Assembly (NCBI GenBank): GCA_017558165.1
Contig: JAFYWE010000216.1
Span: forward strand, 1-7,734
From: Bacteroidaceae bacterium
GTDB taxonomy: Bacteria > Bacteroidota > Bacteroidia > Bacteroidales > Bacteroidaceae
DNA: 7,734 nt
Reading direction: 5' to 3'
The notes under the pieces are model-generated. The model was not told the DNA's origin. It did no database searches and was given only the letters and a program-made list of their open reading frames with translations. The position numbers and the translations under genes were made by a program. This document shows positions 1-6,218 of this stretch, piece after piece. Every line of letters starts with the position of its first letter. The stretch's first letter is position 1.

Positions 1-2
1 AC

Positions 3-3000
3 CGCAAATACGCAGTACTGGCACTTGTGGTGTCGGCAGTACTTGTCGCAGCTGTGCTATACGGTATCGTACCGGGAGTGGTAAAGGTGGGCGGATGGTT
101 CGAGTTGCTGTTCGTGAACGTACTCGGATTACCGTTCAACACAGGACTCTACGTATACCTGATACTGCTTTTCGGCACTATCATTGCCGGAATCTACCTT
201 ACCGAAAAATACGCAGAGCAGACAGATAAGACACAGAAGATTGTCACAATACTCTTCCTCGCCACCGTGGCGCTGCTCGGTATCCCGTTCTACGGACACA
301 ACGTGCTCTTTAGCCTTGTGATCGGTGCCGTAGTCATTGCCGCCCTCTACTACGTGGCAATGGCACGCAAGAGTGTCGACGACAGCGACATCAAGTCAAG
401 GATCAAGAGCACAACAAAGAAGTACCTTGTAAGCTTCAGGGCTTTCAACACTGCGTTCCTGTGCATGCTGTTCATCATGATAGGCTACTCATCGTATGCC
501 GTCATCGTGATACGCTCCGCAGCCAACACCCCGATGGACCAGAACTCACCCGAGGACATCTTCACGCTTGGCGTATACCTGAACCGTGAGCAGTACGGTA
601 CACGCCCGCTCCTCTACGGAGAGAGTTTCGACTCCGAGGTGAAGCGCGACAAGGACGGCAAGCCCGTGAAGGTGGAGACCAGCCCCGTATACGTACGCAA
701 CAACGGCAAGTACGAGATTCTGGAGTACAACTCGGAGTATGTATTCGCACAGAACATGCTGTTCCCACGCATGTGGAGTTCTGCTCACAAGAAATATTAC
801 GAGAACTGGACAGGACGCATAAAGAACACCGTTCCTTCGCAGAACGGCCAGGGCAGGGTCACAATGCCTACACAGTTGGATAACCTCACATTCTTCGTGA
901 ACTACCAGTTGAACCACATGTACTGGAGATACTTCCTTTGGAACTTCGTGGGACGCCAGAATGATGTCCAGGGACATGGTGAGGCCGAGAACGGCAACTG
1001 GATAACAGGAATAAAGCTCCTTGACGAGCTTCGCCTTGGCGACCTCGACAAACTCCCCACAATGCTCAAGGAGAACAAGGGACGCAACGTATTCTTCGCA
1101 CTGCCGCTGATACTGGGCATACTCGGTATCGTATGGCAGCTGAAGAGCGGCAAGGAGGGCAAGAGACAGTGCTTCATCGTAGGCATGCTGTTCTTCATGA
1201 CAGGACTCGCAATCGTGCTCTACCTGAACCAGTACCCTATGCAGCCACGTGAGCGTGACTACGCATACGCAGGCTCTTTCTATGCATTCGCCATATGGAT
1301 AGGTATGGGCGTGGCAGCCATTGTACACTTCGTCCAGCAACGCACCAAGAAGGAGAGCCTGCCGCTCAACATAGCGGTATCGGTTGCCTGCCTTCTTGTA
1401 CCAGTACAGATGGTGTCACAGACATGGGATGACCATGACCGCAGCGGACGCTATGCCTGCCGCGATTTCGGCCAGAACTACCTGAACTCACTGCCCGACA
1501 ACTGCTACCCGATAATTTTCACCTGCGGTGACAACGACACCTTCCCGTTGTGGTACAATCAGGAGGTGGAGGGCGTACGCACCGACACACGCGTATGCAA
1601 CCTGTCTTACATACAGGCCGACTGGTACATTGACCAGATGAAGCGCCCTGCATACGAATCACCCGCACTACCTATCTCATGGGACCGTGACGACTATTTC
1701 GGTAATACCAACCAGATAATATATATCATCCCCGAGATCGGAACAAGATACATCGACGAGTTCCTTGCAAAGAACCCCGAAAAGGCCAGATTGATCGGCA
1801 ACATCCATGATGTAAAGAACATCACAAAGTACTGGATTGCCGGCGCCAACGACAAGGAGAAGAGCGCAGAGCGCAAGGTTGTCGAGGAGATTCTCGAATA
1901 CATCAAGCCTAAGATGATTGCTGACGGTGAGCGCCTGATGAAGCAGGGAAGAGCCGACTACAGCCGTCCTAACCTCTCGGAGGAGGATATGGAAATTGCC
2001 GAGTACAGGATGATGTACGGTGACCTTGTCGTAAGGATTGCAAGGGATATCACACCGTCTTCGGCAATACTGCCTACAGGCCTGTTGCAGATACCTATCG
2101 ACCCTGTGGCCGTAAAGCGCTCTGGAATGAAGATTCCAAAGATCTATGCCGAGGGCATCGCTATGCCCGAGTACATGGAGCTTGACCTGAGTGACGTGAA
2201 TGCGGTATACCGTCACGAGATGCTCGTGTTCGAAATGCTTGCGAACGCAAACTGGGAGCGTCCTATATACGTGGCCATAACAGTGGGCTCGGACAACTAT
2301 CCCGAGGTTCTCCAGGACTACTTTGTACTTGAGGGCCTGTCATACAGGATCACTCCGTTCAACTGGACCACCATCAGCCGTGCATCGAGCGAGCTTGGAC
2401 TCTACGACTCACCCGTTGATACCGACAAGTTCTACGACAGCGTCATGAGCCGTTTCAGATGGGGAGGCGCAAAGGAGAACAAGGACTACTATGCCGACGA
2501 GACCGTGCGCCGCATGATTACCACACACCGCACACAGCTGGCCACACTGGCGCAGTACATGCACAATGACATCATCGTGGCGGGCGACACCCCGGAGGAG
2601 GAGCAGATGAAGATGGACTTGACCGAAAAGATCATCGCACTGCTCGAGAAGTGGTACAGCGAGTTCCCCGGTGACGTTGTGGTATATGACACAATGCGCG
2701 ACGGCACCGTTGAGGTTGCCAAGATGTACAAGATGCTCCATTCGCTGCAGAAGGAGAAGGAGGGCACAAGATATTTCCTTGGCAAGGAGACCCTTGACCT
2801 GCTCGAGATGAGAAGCATAGAGCTTGCAGCAGCAGTTGTCAAGAACGAGTACGAGTATATGATATGGAACAATTCACGTAAGCCAAGGGAGAGAAGCAAG
2901 CAGCTCGAGGAGCACCGCAAGCGAATCCTCATGGATGGCGTACACATCATGCTCTCGGACATCGATGAGGAGGCTGCCAAGAAGTATTTCGATACATACG

Positions 3001-3068
3001 TCGGTTACCCGCTTGAGGAGGTCTACAACGAGCTTGTCAAGCAGGACAACCGTAAAGTTGTAAAATAA
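3..3068 (+). CDS. DUF2723 / TMEM260-like membrane protein (GT117-type predicted O-glycosyltransferase), 5' partial
   Basis: The reading frame is open to the left window edge, so the true start lies upstream; the first candidate start visible here is GTG at 27, but it falls in mid-protein. Numbered from that GTG, the visible 1013 residues show hydrophobic membrane segments near 1-20, 41-58, 72-90, 92-112, 141-163, 355-372, 381-400, 412-436 and 446-463, then a soluble C-terminal region of about 550 residues. The family-like block PRERDYAYAGSFYAF (407-421) and the stretch CGDNDTFPLWY (500-510) are what I recognise as the Bacteroidetes DUF2723 family. Human TMEM260, a relative, is a protein O-mannosyltransferase; a glycosyl-transfer role at the inner membrane is inferred from that. 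The N-terminal part that should carry the catalytic acidic residues is outside the window, so activity cannot be judged. It ends 24 nt before the deacetylase gene, which suggests co-transcription. Confidence 0.78.
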   Translation, partial: RKYAVLALVVSAVLVAAVLYGIVPGVVKVGGWFELLFVNVLGLPFNTGLYVYLILLFGTIIAGIYLTEKYAEQTDKTQKIVTILFLATVALLGIPFYGHNVLFSLVIGAVVIAALYYVAMARKSVDDSDIKSRIKSTTKKYLVSFRAFNTAFLCMLFIMIGYSSYAVIVIRSAANTPMDQNSPEDIFTLGVYLNREQYGTRPLLYGESFDSEVKRDKDGKPVKVETSPVYVRNNGKYEILEYNSEYVFAQNMLFPRMWSSAHKKYYENWTGRIKNTVPSQNGQGRVTMPTQLDNLTFFVNYQLNHMYWRYFLWNFVGRQNDVQGHGEAENGNWITGIKLLDELRLGDLDKLPTMLKENKGRNVFFALPLILGILGIVWQLKSGKEGKRQCFIVGMLFFMTGLAIVLYLNQYPMQPRERDYAYAGSFYAFAIWIGMGVAAIVHFVQQRTKKESLPLNIAVSVACLLVPVQMVSQTWDDHDRSGRYACRDFGQNYLNSLPDNCYPIIFTCGDNDTFPLWYNQEVEGVRTDTRVCNLSYIQADWYIDQMKRPAYESPALPISWDRDDYFGNTNQIIYIIPEIGTRYIDEFLAKNPEKARLIGNIHDVKNITKYWIAGANDKEKSAERKVVEEILEYIKPKMIADGERLMKQGRADYSRPNLSEEDMEIAEYRMMYGDLVVRIARDITPSSAILPTGLLQIPIDPVAVKRSGMKIPKIYAEGIAMPEYMELDLSDVNAVYRHEMLVFEMLANANWERPIYVAITVGSDNYPEVLQDYFVLEGLSYRITPFNWTTISRASSELGLYDSPVDTDKFYDSVMSRFRWGGAKENKDYYADETVRRMITTHRTQLATLAQYMHNDIIVAGDTPEEEQMKMDLTEKIIALLEKWYSEFPGDVVVYDTMRDGTVEVAKMYKMLHSLQKEKEGTRYFLGKETLDLLEMRSIELAAAVVKNEYEYMIWNNSRKPRERSKQLEEHRKRILMDGVHIMLSDIDEEAAKKYFDTYVGYPLEEVYNELVKQDNRKVVK

Positions 3069-3092
3069 ACCGAACCGACACAACAGACATTT

Positions 3093-3704
3093 ATGTTCAT
3101 AGAACAGGTACCCGACTTTTTCCGCAATCTCTACCCAAAGGCATTATGGCGGATGAACCCTGACGAGAAGGCCATCTACTTGACCTTCGACGACGGCCCC
3201 ATACCCGTAATTACCCCTTGGGTAGTAGACCTGCTGGGACGTTACGACATAAAGGCGACGTTCTTTATGGTTGGCGACAACGTGCACAAGTTCCCGCAGG
3301 AGTACATGCAGGTTGTGGAGAACGGACACAGGGTGGGCAACCACACATTCAACCACCTCAAGGGACTCTTTACCAGCGTGAAAGAGTACATTGAGAACGT
3401 TGACCAGGCCGATGCGTTCATACACAGCAACCTGTTCCGCCCGCCGCACGGTCTGTTGCGCCGCAGGCAGTACGAGGAGCTGTCCAAGCGATACCAGTTC
3501 GTTATGTGGGACCTCGTTACACGCGACTACAGTTTCCGCCTCTACGGTGAGGACGTACTTGCCAACGTGAAGAGACTCACACGTAATGGTTCTATTGTTA
3601 CATTCCACGACTCGTTAAGGTCGGAGACCAATCTCAGATACGCCCTACCCCGCGCCATTGACTGGTGGCTGAAGGAGGGATACACCTTCAAAGTGTTCGA
3701 ATGA
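3093..3704 (+). CDS. NodB-type polysaccharide deacetylase family protein (carbohydrate esterase family 4)
   Basis: A compact 203-residue protein that is essentially one NodB domain. All canonical CE4 motifs are visible. Motif 1 is TFDDGP (31-36, D33 the presumed base and D34 a metal ligand). Motif 2 is NHTFNH (H84 and H88, metal ligands). Motif 3 is RPPHG (116-120), motif 4 is WDLVTRDYS (139-147), and motif 5 is IVTFHDS (168-174, H172 the presumed acid). The family removes N-acetyl (sometimes O-acetyl) groups from chitooligosaccharides, peptidoglycan or other glycans using a divalent metal; the substrate here cannot be told from sequence. There is no signal peptide or membrane anchor: the N-terminus, MFIEQVPDFFRNLYPKALWR, is not a hydrophobic leader. 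A cytoplasmic or membrane-associated role on a glycan precursor is therefore possible. It starts at ATG 3093, 24 nt after the DUF2723 gene with no Shine-Dalgarno, and its stop overlaps the queG start. Confidence 0.9.
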   Translation: MFIEQVPDFFRNLYPKALWRMNPDEKAIYLTFDDGPIPVITPWVVDLLGRYDIKATFFMVGDNVHKFPQEYMQVVENGHRVGNHTFNHLKGLFTSVKEYIENVDQADAFIHSNLFRPPHGLLRRRQYEELSKRYQFVMWDLVTRDYSFRLYGEDVLANVKRLTRNGSIVTFHDSLRSETNLRYALPRAIDWWLKEGYTFKVFE

Positions 3705-4633
3705 TGACAAGAAGCGAACTTACGCAACATATCAAAGCCGAGGCATTGCGTCTCGGCTTTGACGTTTGTGGCATAGCAAAGGCCTGCGCCGTGGATAGTG
3801 CTACAGCCGCGTTCTGCGACGGATGGGCCGATGCAGGCCTCAACGGCACAATGGGTTACCTTGAGCGCAACCGCGACAAGCGGTACAACCCCACGGAACT
3901 TGTCGAGGGATGCCGTAGCATCATCGTCACCGCATTGAACTACGCTCCGGCACAACCAATCGAGGGCATATCACATTATGCACAGGGCGCAGACTACCAC
4001 AAGGCTGTGAAGGACAGGCTTTTTATGTTGCTCAAAAGCATAAACGAGATGACTCCTTGCCAAGGACGCCCGTTCTGCGACTCGGCACCGGTACTCGAGC
4101 GTTACTGGGCTGTACAAGCCGGATTGGGGTGGATAGGACGCAACCACCAGCTTACAATCCCCGGCAAGGGATCTTATTTTTTCATAGGCGAGCTGATGGT
4201 GGACATAGAACTCGACTACGACAATCCATTCACAGGCACGCACTGCGGAGAGTGCCGCCGGTGCATTGAGAACTGCCCTACGGGCGCATTGAAAGAGAAC
4301 GGCTTTGACGCGCGCCAATGCCTGTCGTACCTTACAATCGAGCACCGTGGCGATTTGCCCGAAAACATCGGTAAAAAGATGGGAAATTGTTTCTACGGTT
4401 GCGACCGTTGCCAGACAGCCTGCCCGCACAACAGGTTCGCAAAGCCTAACTGCACTCCTGAACTGCAGCCCAAGGATGAACTGATGCAGATGACACCGGA
4501 GCGCTGGCACTCACTCACAAAGGAGGAGTACAACAGGTTGTTCAAGAAAAGCGCCGTGGAGAGGTGCGGATATGAGCAACTGATGCGCAACATCAGAGAA
4601 AGTGAAAACGGAGAACGGAAAGCGGAAAACTGA
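3701..4633 (+). CDS. queG: Epoxyqueuosine reductase QueG, short HEAT-less form
   Basis: QueG reduces epoxyqueuosine to queuosine at the tRNA wobble position (G34 of GUN-anticodon tRNAs) using cobalamin and two [4Fe-4S] clusters, in the cytoplasm. The 310-residue product shows the family block DSAPVLERYWAVQAGLGWIG, in which D127 matches the proposed general acid. The ferredoxin-like cysteines are C182, C185, C188 and C192-P, then C207, C230, C234, C237 and C241-P. The SYLTIEHRG stretch before the second cysteine set is also typical. I chose ATG 3701 because it gives a 4-nt ATGA overlap with the upstream stop and begins the conserved N-terminus; ATG 3704 is equally possible, while the in-frame GTG 3665 would add 12 unsupported residues. 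E. coli and B. subtilis QueG are about 380 residues with C-terminal HEAT-like repeats, which are absent here. The last 11 codons are written in the heptamer repeat tract. Confidence 0.95.
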   Translation: MMTRSELTQHIKAEALRLGFDVCGIAKACAVDSATAAFCDGWADAGLNGTMGYLERNRDKRYNPTELVEGCRSIIVTALNYAPAQPIEGISHYAQGADYHKAVKDRLFMLLKSINEMTPCQGRPFCDSAPVLERYWAVQAGLGWIGRNHQLTIPGKGSYFFIGELMVDIELDYDNPFTGTHCGECRRCIENCPTGALKENGFDARQCLSYLTIEHRGDLPENIGKKMGNCFYGCDRCQTACPHNRFAKPNCTPELQPKDELMQMTPERWHSLTKEEYNRLFKKSAVERCGYEQLMRNIRESENGERKAEN

Positions 4634-4645
4634 GAACGGAAAACC
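4598..4645 (+). repeat. Degenerate heptamer tract, purine-rich on + strand
   Basis: After one 6-nt unit (GAAAGT, 4598-4603) come six consecutive 7-nt units: GAAAACG (4604), GAGAACG (4611), GAAAGCG (4618), GAAAACT (4625), GAGAACG (4632) and GAAAACC (4639). The consensus is GARARCG. The tract covers the last codons of queG and its stop (4631-4633), then continues 12 nt into the intergenic space. It is followed immediately by the opposite-strand tract. Function is unknown to me. Confidence 0.75.
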
Positions 4646-4663
4646 TTTCACCTTTCAGTTTTC
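4625..4663. terminator. Possible bidirectional terminator hairpin between convergent queG and dacB
   Basis: GAAAACTGA (4625-4633, containing the queG stop) is perfectly complementary to TCAGTTTTC (4655-4663). This gives a 9-bp stem that can extend by a G-U and an A-U pair, with a small inner GAAA/TTTC stem (4639-4642 with 4646-4649). Flanks are T-rich downstream in both directions but there is no clean U-tract, and the stem is AT-rich. Termination is inferred from position and symmetry only. Confidence 0.4.
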
Positions 4664-4687
4664 ACCTCTCACTTTTCACCTTTCATT
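4646..4687 (-). repeat. Degenerate heptamer tract, purine-rich on - strand
   Basis: Six 7-nt units on the + strand read TTTCACC, TTTCAGT, TTTCACC, TCTCACT, TTTCACC and TTTCATT. On the - strand they read AATGAAA, GGTGAAA, AGTGAGA, GGTGAAA, ACTGAAA and GGTGAAA. The tract fills the space exactly up to the TAA stop of the convergent carboxypeptidase gene (4688-4690). It is the inverted, diverged counterpart of the tract at 4598-4645. Confidence 0.75.
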
Positions 4688-6055
4688 TTACTTGCATATT
4701 GCATCAAGTACCTTATCCTGCCATGCCCTTACCGTGCGCGCACTCTGCAGCCCGGAATTCAGCATCACAAAGGCATAGAGATGCCCGTCAGCAGCCTCGG
4801 CATAGCCCGCAAGGGTGCACACACCCTTTACCGTGCCGGTCTTCGCACGCACCTTGCCATGAGCCTTTGTCCCTTTGGTACGATTCTGCATGGTACCCGA
4901 CACACCCGACTGCGGAAGATGCATATAGAAGGCATTGAAGAGCTCATCGTTAGAATGAGCAAACCTGAGTGCACGCAATACGACATCGGCCGACAGGTAA
5001 TTATAAACCGAAAGACCCGAACCGTCGGCAATTGAGAAATCACCGTTTACACCAAGACGCTCCTTCATAAAACGGCTGACGACACTGCATCCCTGGGATG
5101 CAGAGACCGGAGAGATATTCTCCTGCGCTGCAACGTGATAAAGGAGAGCCTCGGCACAGAGATTGTCGCTCTCCATCAAGGCCTCATCAATTACATCGGC
5201 AACCGGACGGCTGTTCACAAAGATACGCTCCGCATCGGCCACTACAGGACCATACACCACATTGTTCACTGTCACCCCACGCAAAGCCAGTTTCTCAATC
5301 AATACGGCCACGAAGAAATCGGCCGACTTGTACATATTCATCCTTGTACTGTAACGCTTGGTACAGTTTCCGTCAATACGTATGACATTGCTGTCAACGA
5401 GCCAGTCGCGCAATACGGTAAGCTTTCCCTTTGATGGATCGTTGCTTACCGCCTCGTTCACGACTGTATAGAACGAAGACTCGGGAGTGACCTTGTATGC
5501 AGGAGCCTTGCCATTGTCACGTGGCCATACAACGACCTCTACCGCCCCACGGCAAAGCATCAGCGAAGAGAGATAAGGTTGGTAACCATAGGGGTTGTCA
5601 TCCCATATCCAGCCGCTGCCCCAGTAGAGAGAATCAGAAAAAGAGCAGTCGGCAAAGAGCGTATCGACAACCACACCTGGCCCAACGCTGTTTGCCATCC
5701 TTTGCGCATCGGTATCAGTGAAAAGAGGATCCATATGGCCTTTGACAAAAAGATTGTACGAGACATCGGAAGCCTTGTCAAAAAGCTCGGTATCAAATGT
5801 GTAGTCACTGCCCAGATGCTCAAGCGCCACAATGGATGTCAGGGTTTTCTGCACCGATGCCGGACGGACGAGCTTATGCGCGCGGTGTGAATAGAGCAAC
5901 GTATCGGCTGTAAGGTCATAGACCAACAGGGAAACATCGCCTGTATCGAAAAGCTTGTCATTGAGCAAATCGCCGAGTTCCTTCTGCAACGCCCGCCTTG
6001 GCTGCGCAGCAAGCATGAAAGGCAACATCAGCAACAATATAAGGATTCGTGTCAT
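4688..6055 (-). CDS. dacB: D-alanyl-D-alanine carboxypeptidase/endopeptidase, PBP4 type (peptidase family S13)
   Basis: A 455-residue secreted penicillin-binding protein that trims the terminal D-Ala from peptidoglycan pentapeptides and/or cleaves D,D-crosslinks in the periplasm. The N-terminus is a signal peptide: MTR, then the hydrophobic core ILILLLMLPFMLAA, with probable cleavage near A17. There is no lipobox cysteine. The three active-site motifs are intact: S67-V-Q-K70 (nucleophile serine and lysine), S296-D-N298, and K405-T-G407. The roughly 230-residue gap between the first two motifs is the large inserted region typical of family S13 and excludes the DacA-type S11 family. The DGSGLS block and the WGSGWIWDDNPYGYQP segment also fit. 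ATG 6055 is chosen; ATG 6061 adds only Met-Tyr and is equally possible. The frame stays open to 6268, but that extension precedes the signal peptide and overlaps nadB, so it is not used. The gene converges on queG and diverges from nadB. Confidence 0.93.
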   Translation of the reverse strand: MTRILILLLMLPFMLAAQPRRALQKELGDLLNDKLFDTGDVSLLVYDLTADTLLYSHRAHKLVRPASVQKTLTSIVALEHLGSDYTFDTELFDKASDVSYNLFVKGHMDPLFTDTDAQRMANSVGPGVVVDTLFADCSFSDSLYWGSGWIWDDNPYGYQPYLSSLMLCRGAVEVVVWPRDNGKAPAYKVTPESSFYTVVNEAVSNDPSKGKLTVLRDWLVDSNVIRIDGNCTKRYSTRMNMYKSADFFVAVLIEKLALRGVTVNNVVYGPVVADAERIFVNSRPVADVIDEALMESDNLCAEALLYHVAAQENISPVSASQGCSVVSRFMKERLGVNGDFSIADGSGLSVYNYLSADVVLRALRFAHSNDELFNAFYMHLPQSGVSGTMQNRTKGTKAHGKVRAKTGTVKGVCTLAGYAEAADGHLYAFVMLNSGLQSARTVRAWQDKVLDAICK

Positions 6056-6065
6056 ATACATATTT

Positions 6066-6081
6066 TTTGTAAAACTACAGA
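6066..6081. promoter_or_regulatory. Dyad 1, dacB-proximal operator-like site
   Basis: TTTGTA-AAAC-TACAGA: a 6-nt arm, 4-nt spacer and 6-nt arm, with one mismatch. It lies 5-10 nt upstream of the dacB start codons on the - strand. On that strand it contains TAGTTTTA (6077-6070), one base from the Bacteroidetes -7 consensus TAnnTTTG, but no good -33 TTTG is seen at the proper distance. Its arms match those of dyad 2, and the two sites are 60 bp apart. No regulator is identified. Confidence 0.3.
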
Positions 6082-6125
6082 TATTTTGCGAAAAACCGCC
6101 CCAAGACAATGGATTATTATTTTTT

Positions 6126-6141
6126 TTTGTACTTTTACAAA
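6126..6141. promoter_or_regulatory. Dyad 2, perfect TTTGTA-N4-TACAAA palindrome in the dacB-nadB intergenic region
   Basis: TTTGTA-CTTT-TACAAA is a perfect 6-bp inverted repeat with a 4-nt spacer, directly joined to a nine-T run (6120-6128). Read on the + strand it contains TACTTTTA (6130-6137), one base from TAnnTTTG, which could place a nadB start near 6144 with a leader of about 75 nt; a matching -33 box is not evident. It shares both spacing and arm sequence with dyad 1. Confidence 0.35.
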
Positions 6142-6152
6142 CTAAAGGAAAA

Positions 6153-6200
6153 GGGCGACGACATTGAGCCAAGAGAATCCATATAGACCCAACATCGCCC
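6153..6200 (+). promoter_or_regulatory. Inverted repeat in the nadB leader, possible mRNA hairpin
   Basis: GGGCGA (6153-6158) is complementary to TCGCCC (6195-6200). Inside it, TTG (6164-6166) can pair with CAA (6190-6192) across an internal loop. The structure would end 18 nt before the nadB ATG. It is GC-rich against an otherwise AT-rich intergenic region. The outer stem is only six pairs around a 36-nt interior, so it may be chance; I do not recognise a known riboswitch class. Confidence 0.25.
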
Positions 6201-6218
6201 GCAAGAACATTTGTCAAT

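Noticed and set aside
546..1340. Long open frame of 264 codons on the - strand
   Set aside because: It lies wholly within the DUF2723 gene, and its His/Val/Leu/Cys-rich composition is what the antisense of a well-used coding frame gives. The same applies to the - strand frames at 1677-2216, 3144-3608, 3971-4510 and 6624-7268.
3665..3700. GTG start at 3665 for queG
   Set aside because: It adds 12 residues with no family support and a 40-nt overlap with the deacetylase, while ATG 3701 gives a typical ATGA stop-start overlap.
4057..4269. 70-codon + strand frame inside queG
   Set aside because: It is out of frame with queG, Arg/Pro-rich and without a recognisable motif, so it is a shadow of the real gene.
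4598..4687. CRISPR-like array
   Set aside because: Units are 7 nt, contiguous and degenerate, with no spacers and no adjacent cas genes.
6062..6218. Complete Bacteroidetes promoters (-33 TTTG with -7 TAnnTTTG) for dacB and nadB
   Set aside because: Only one-off -7-like octamers were found (6070-6077 on - and 6130-6137 on +), with no properly spaced -33 element, so no full promoter is called.
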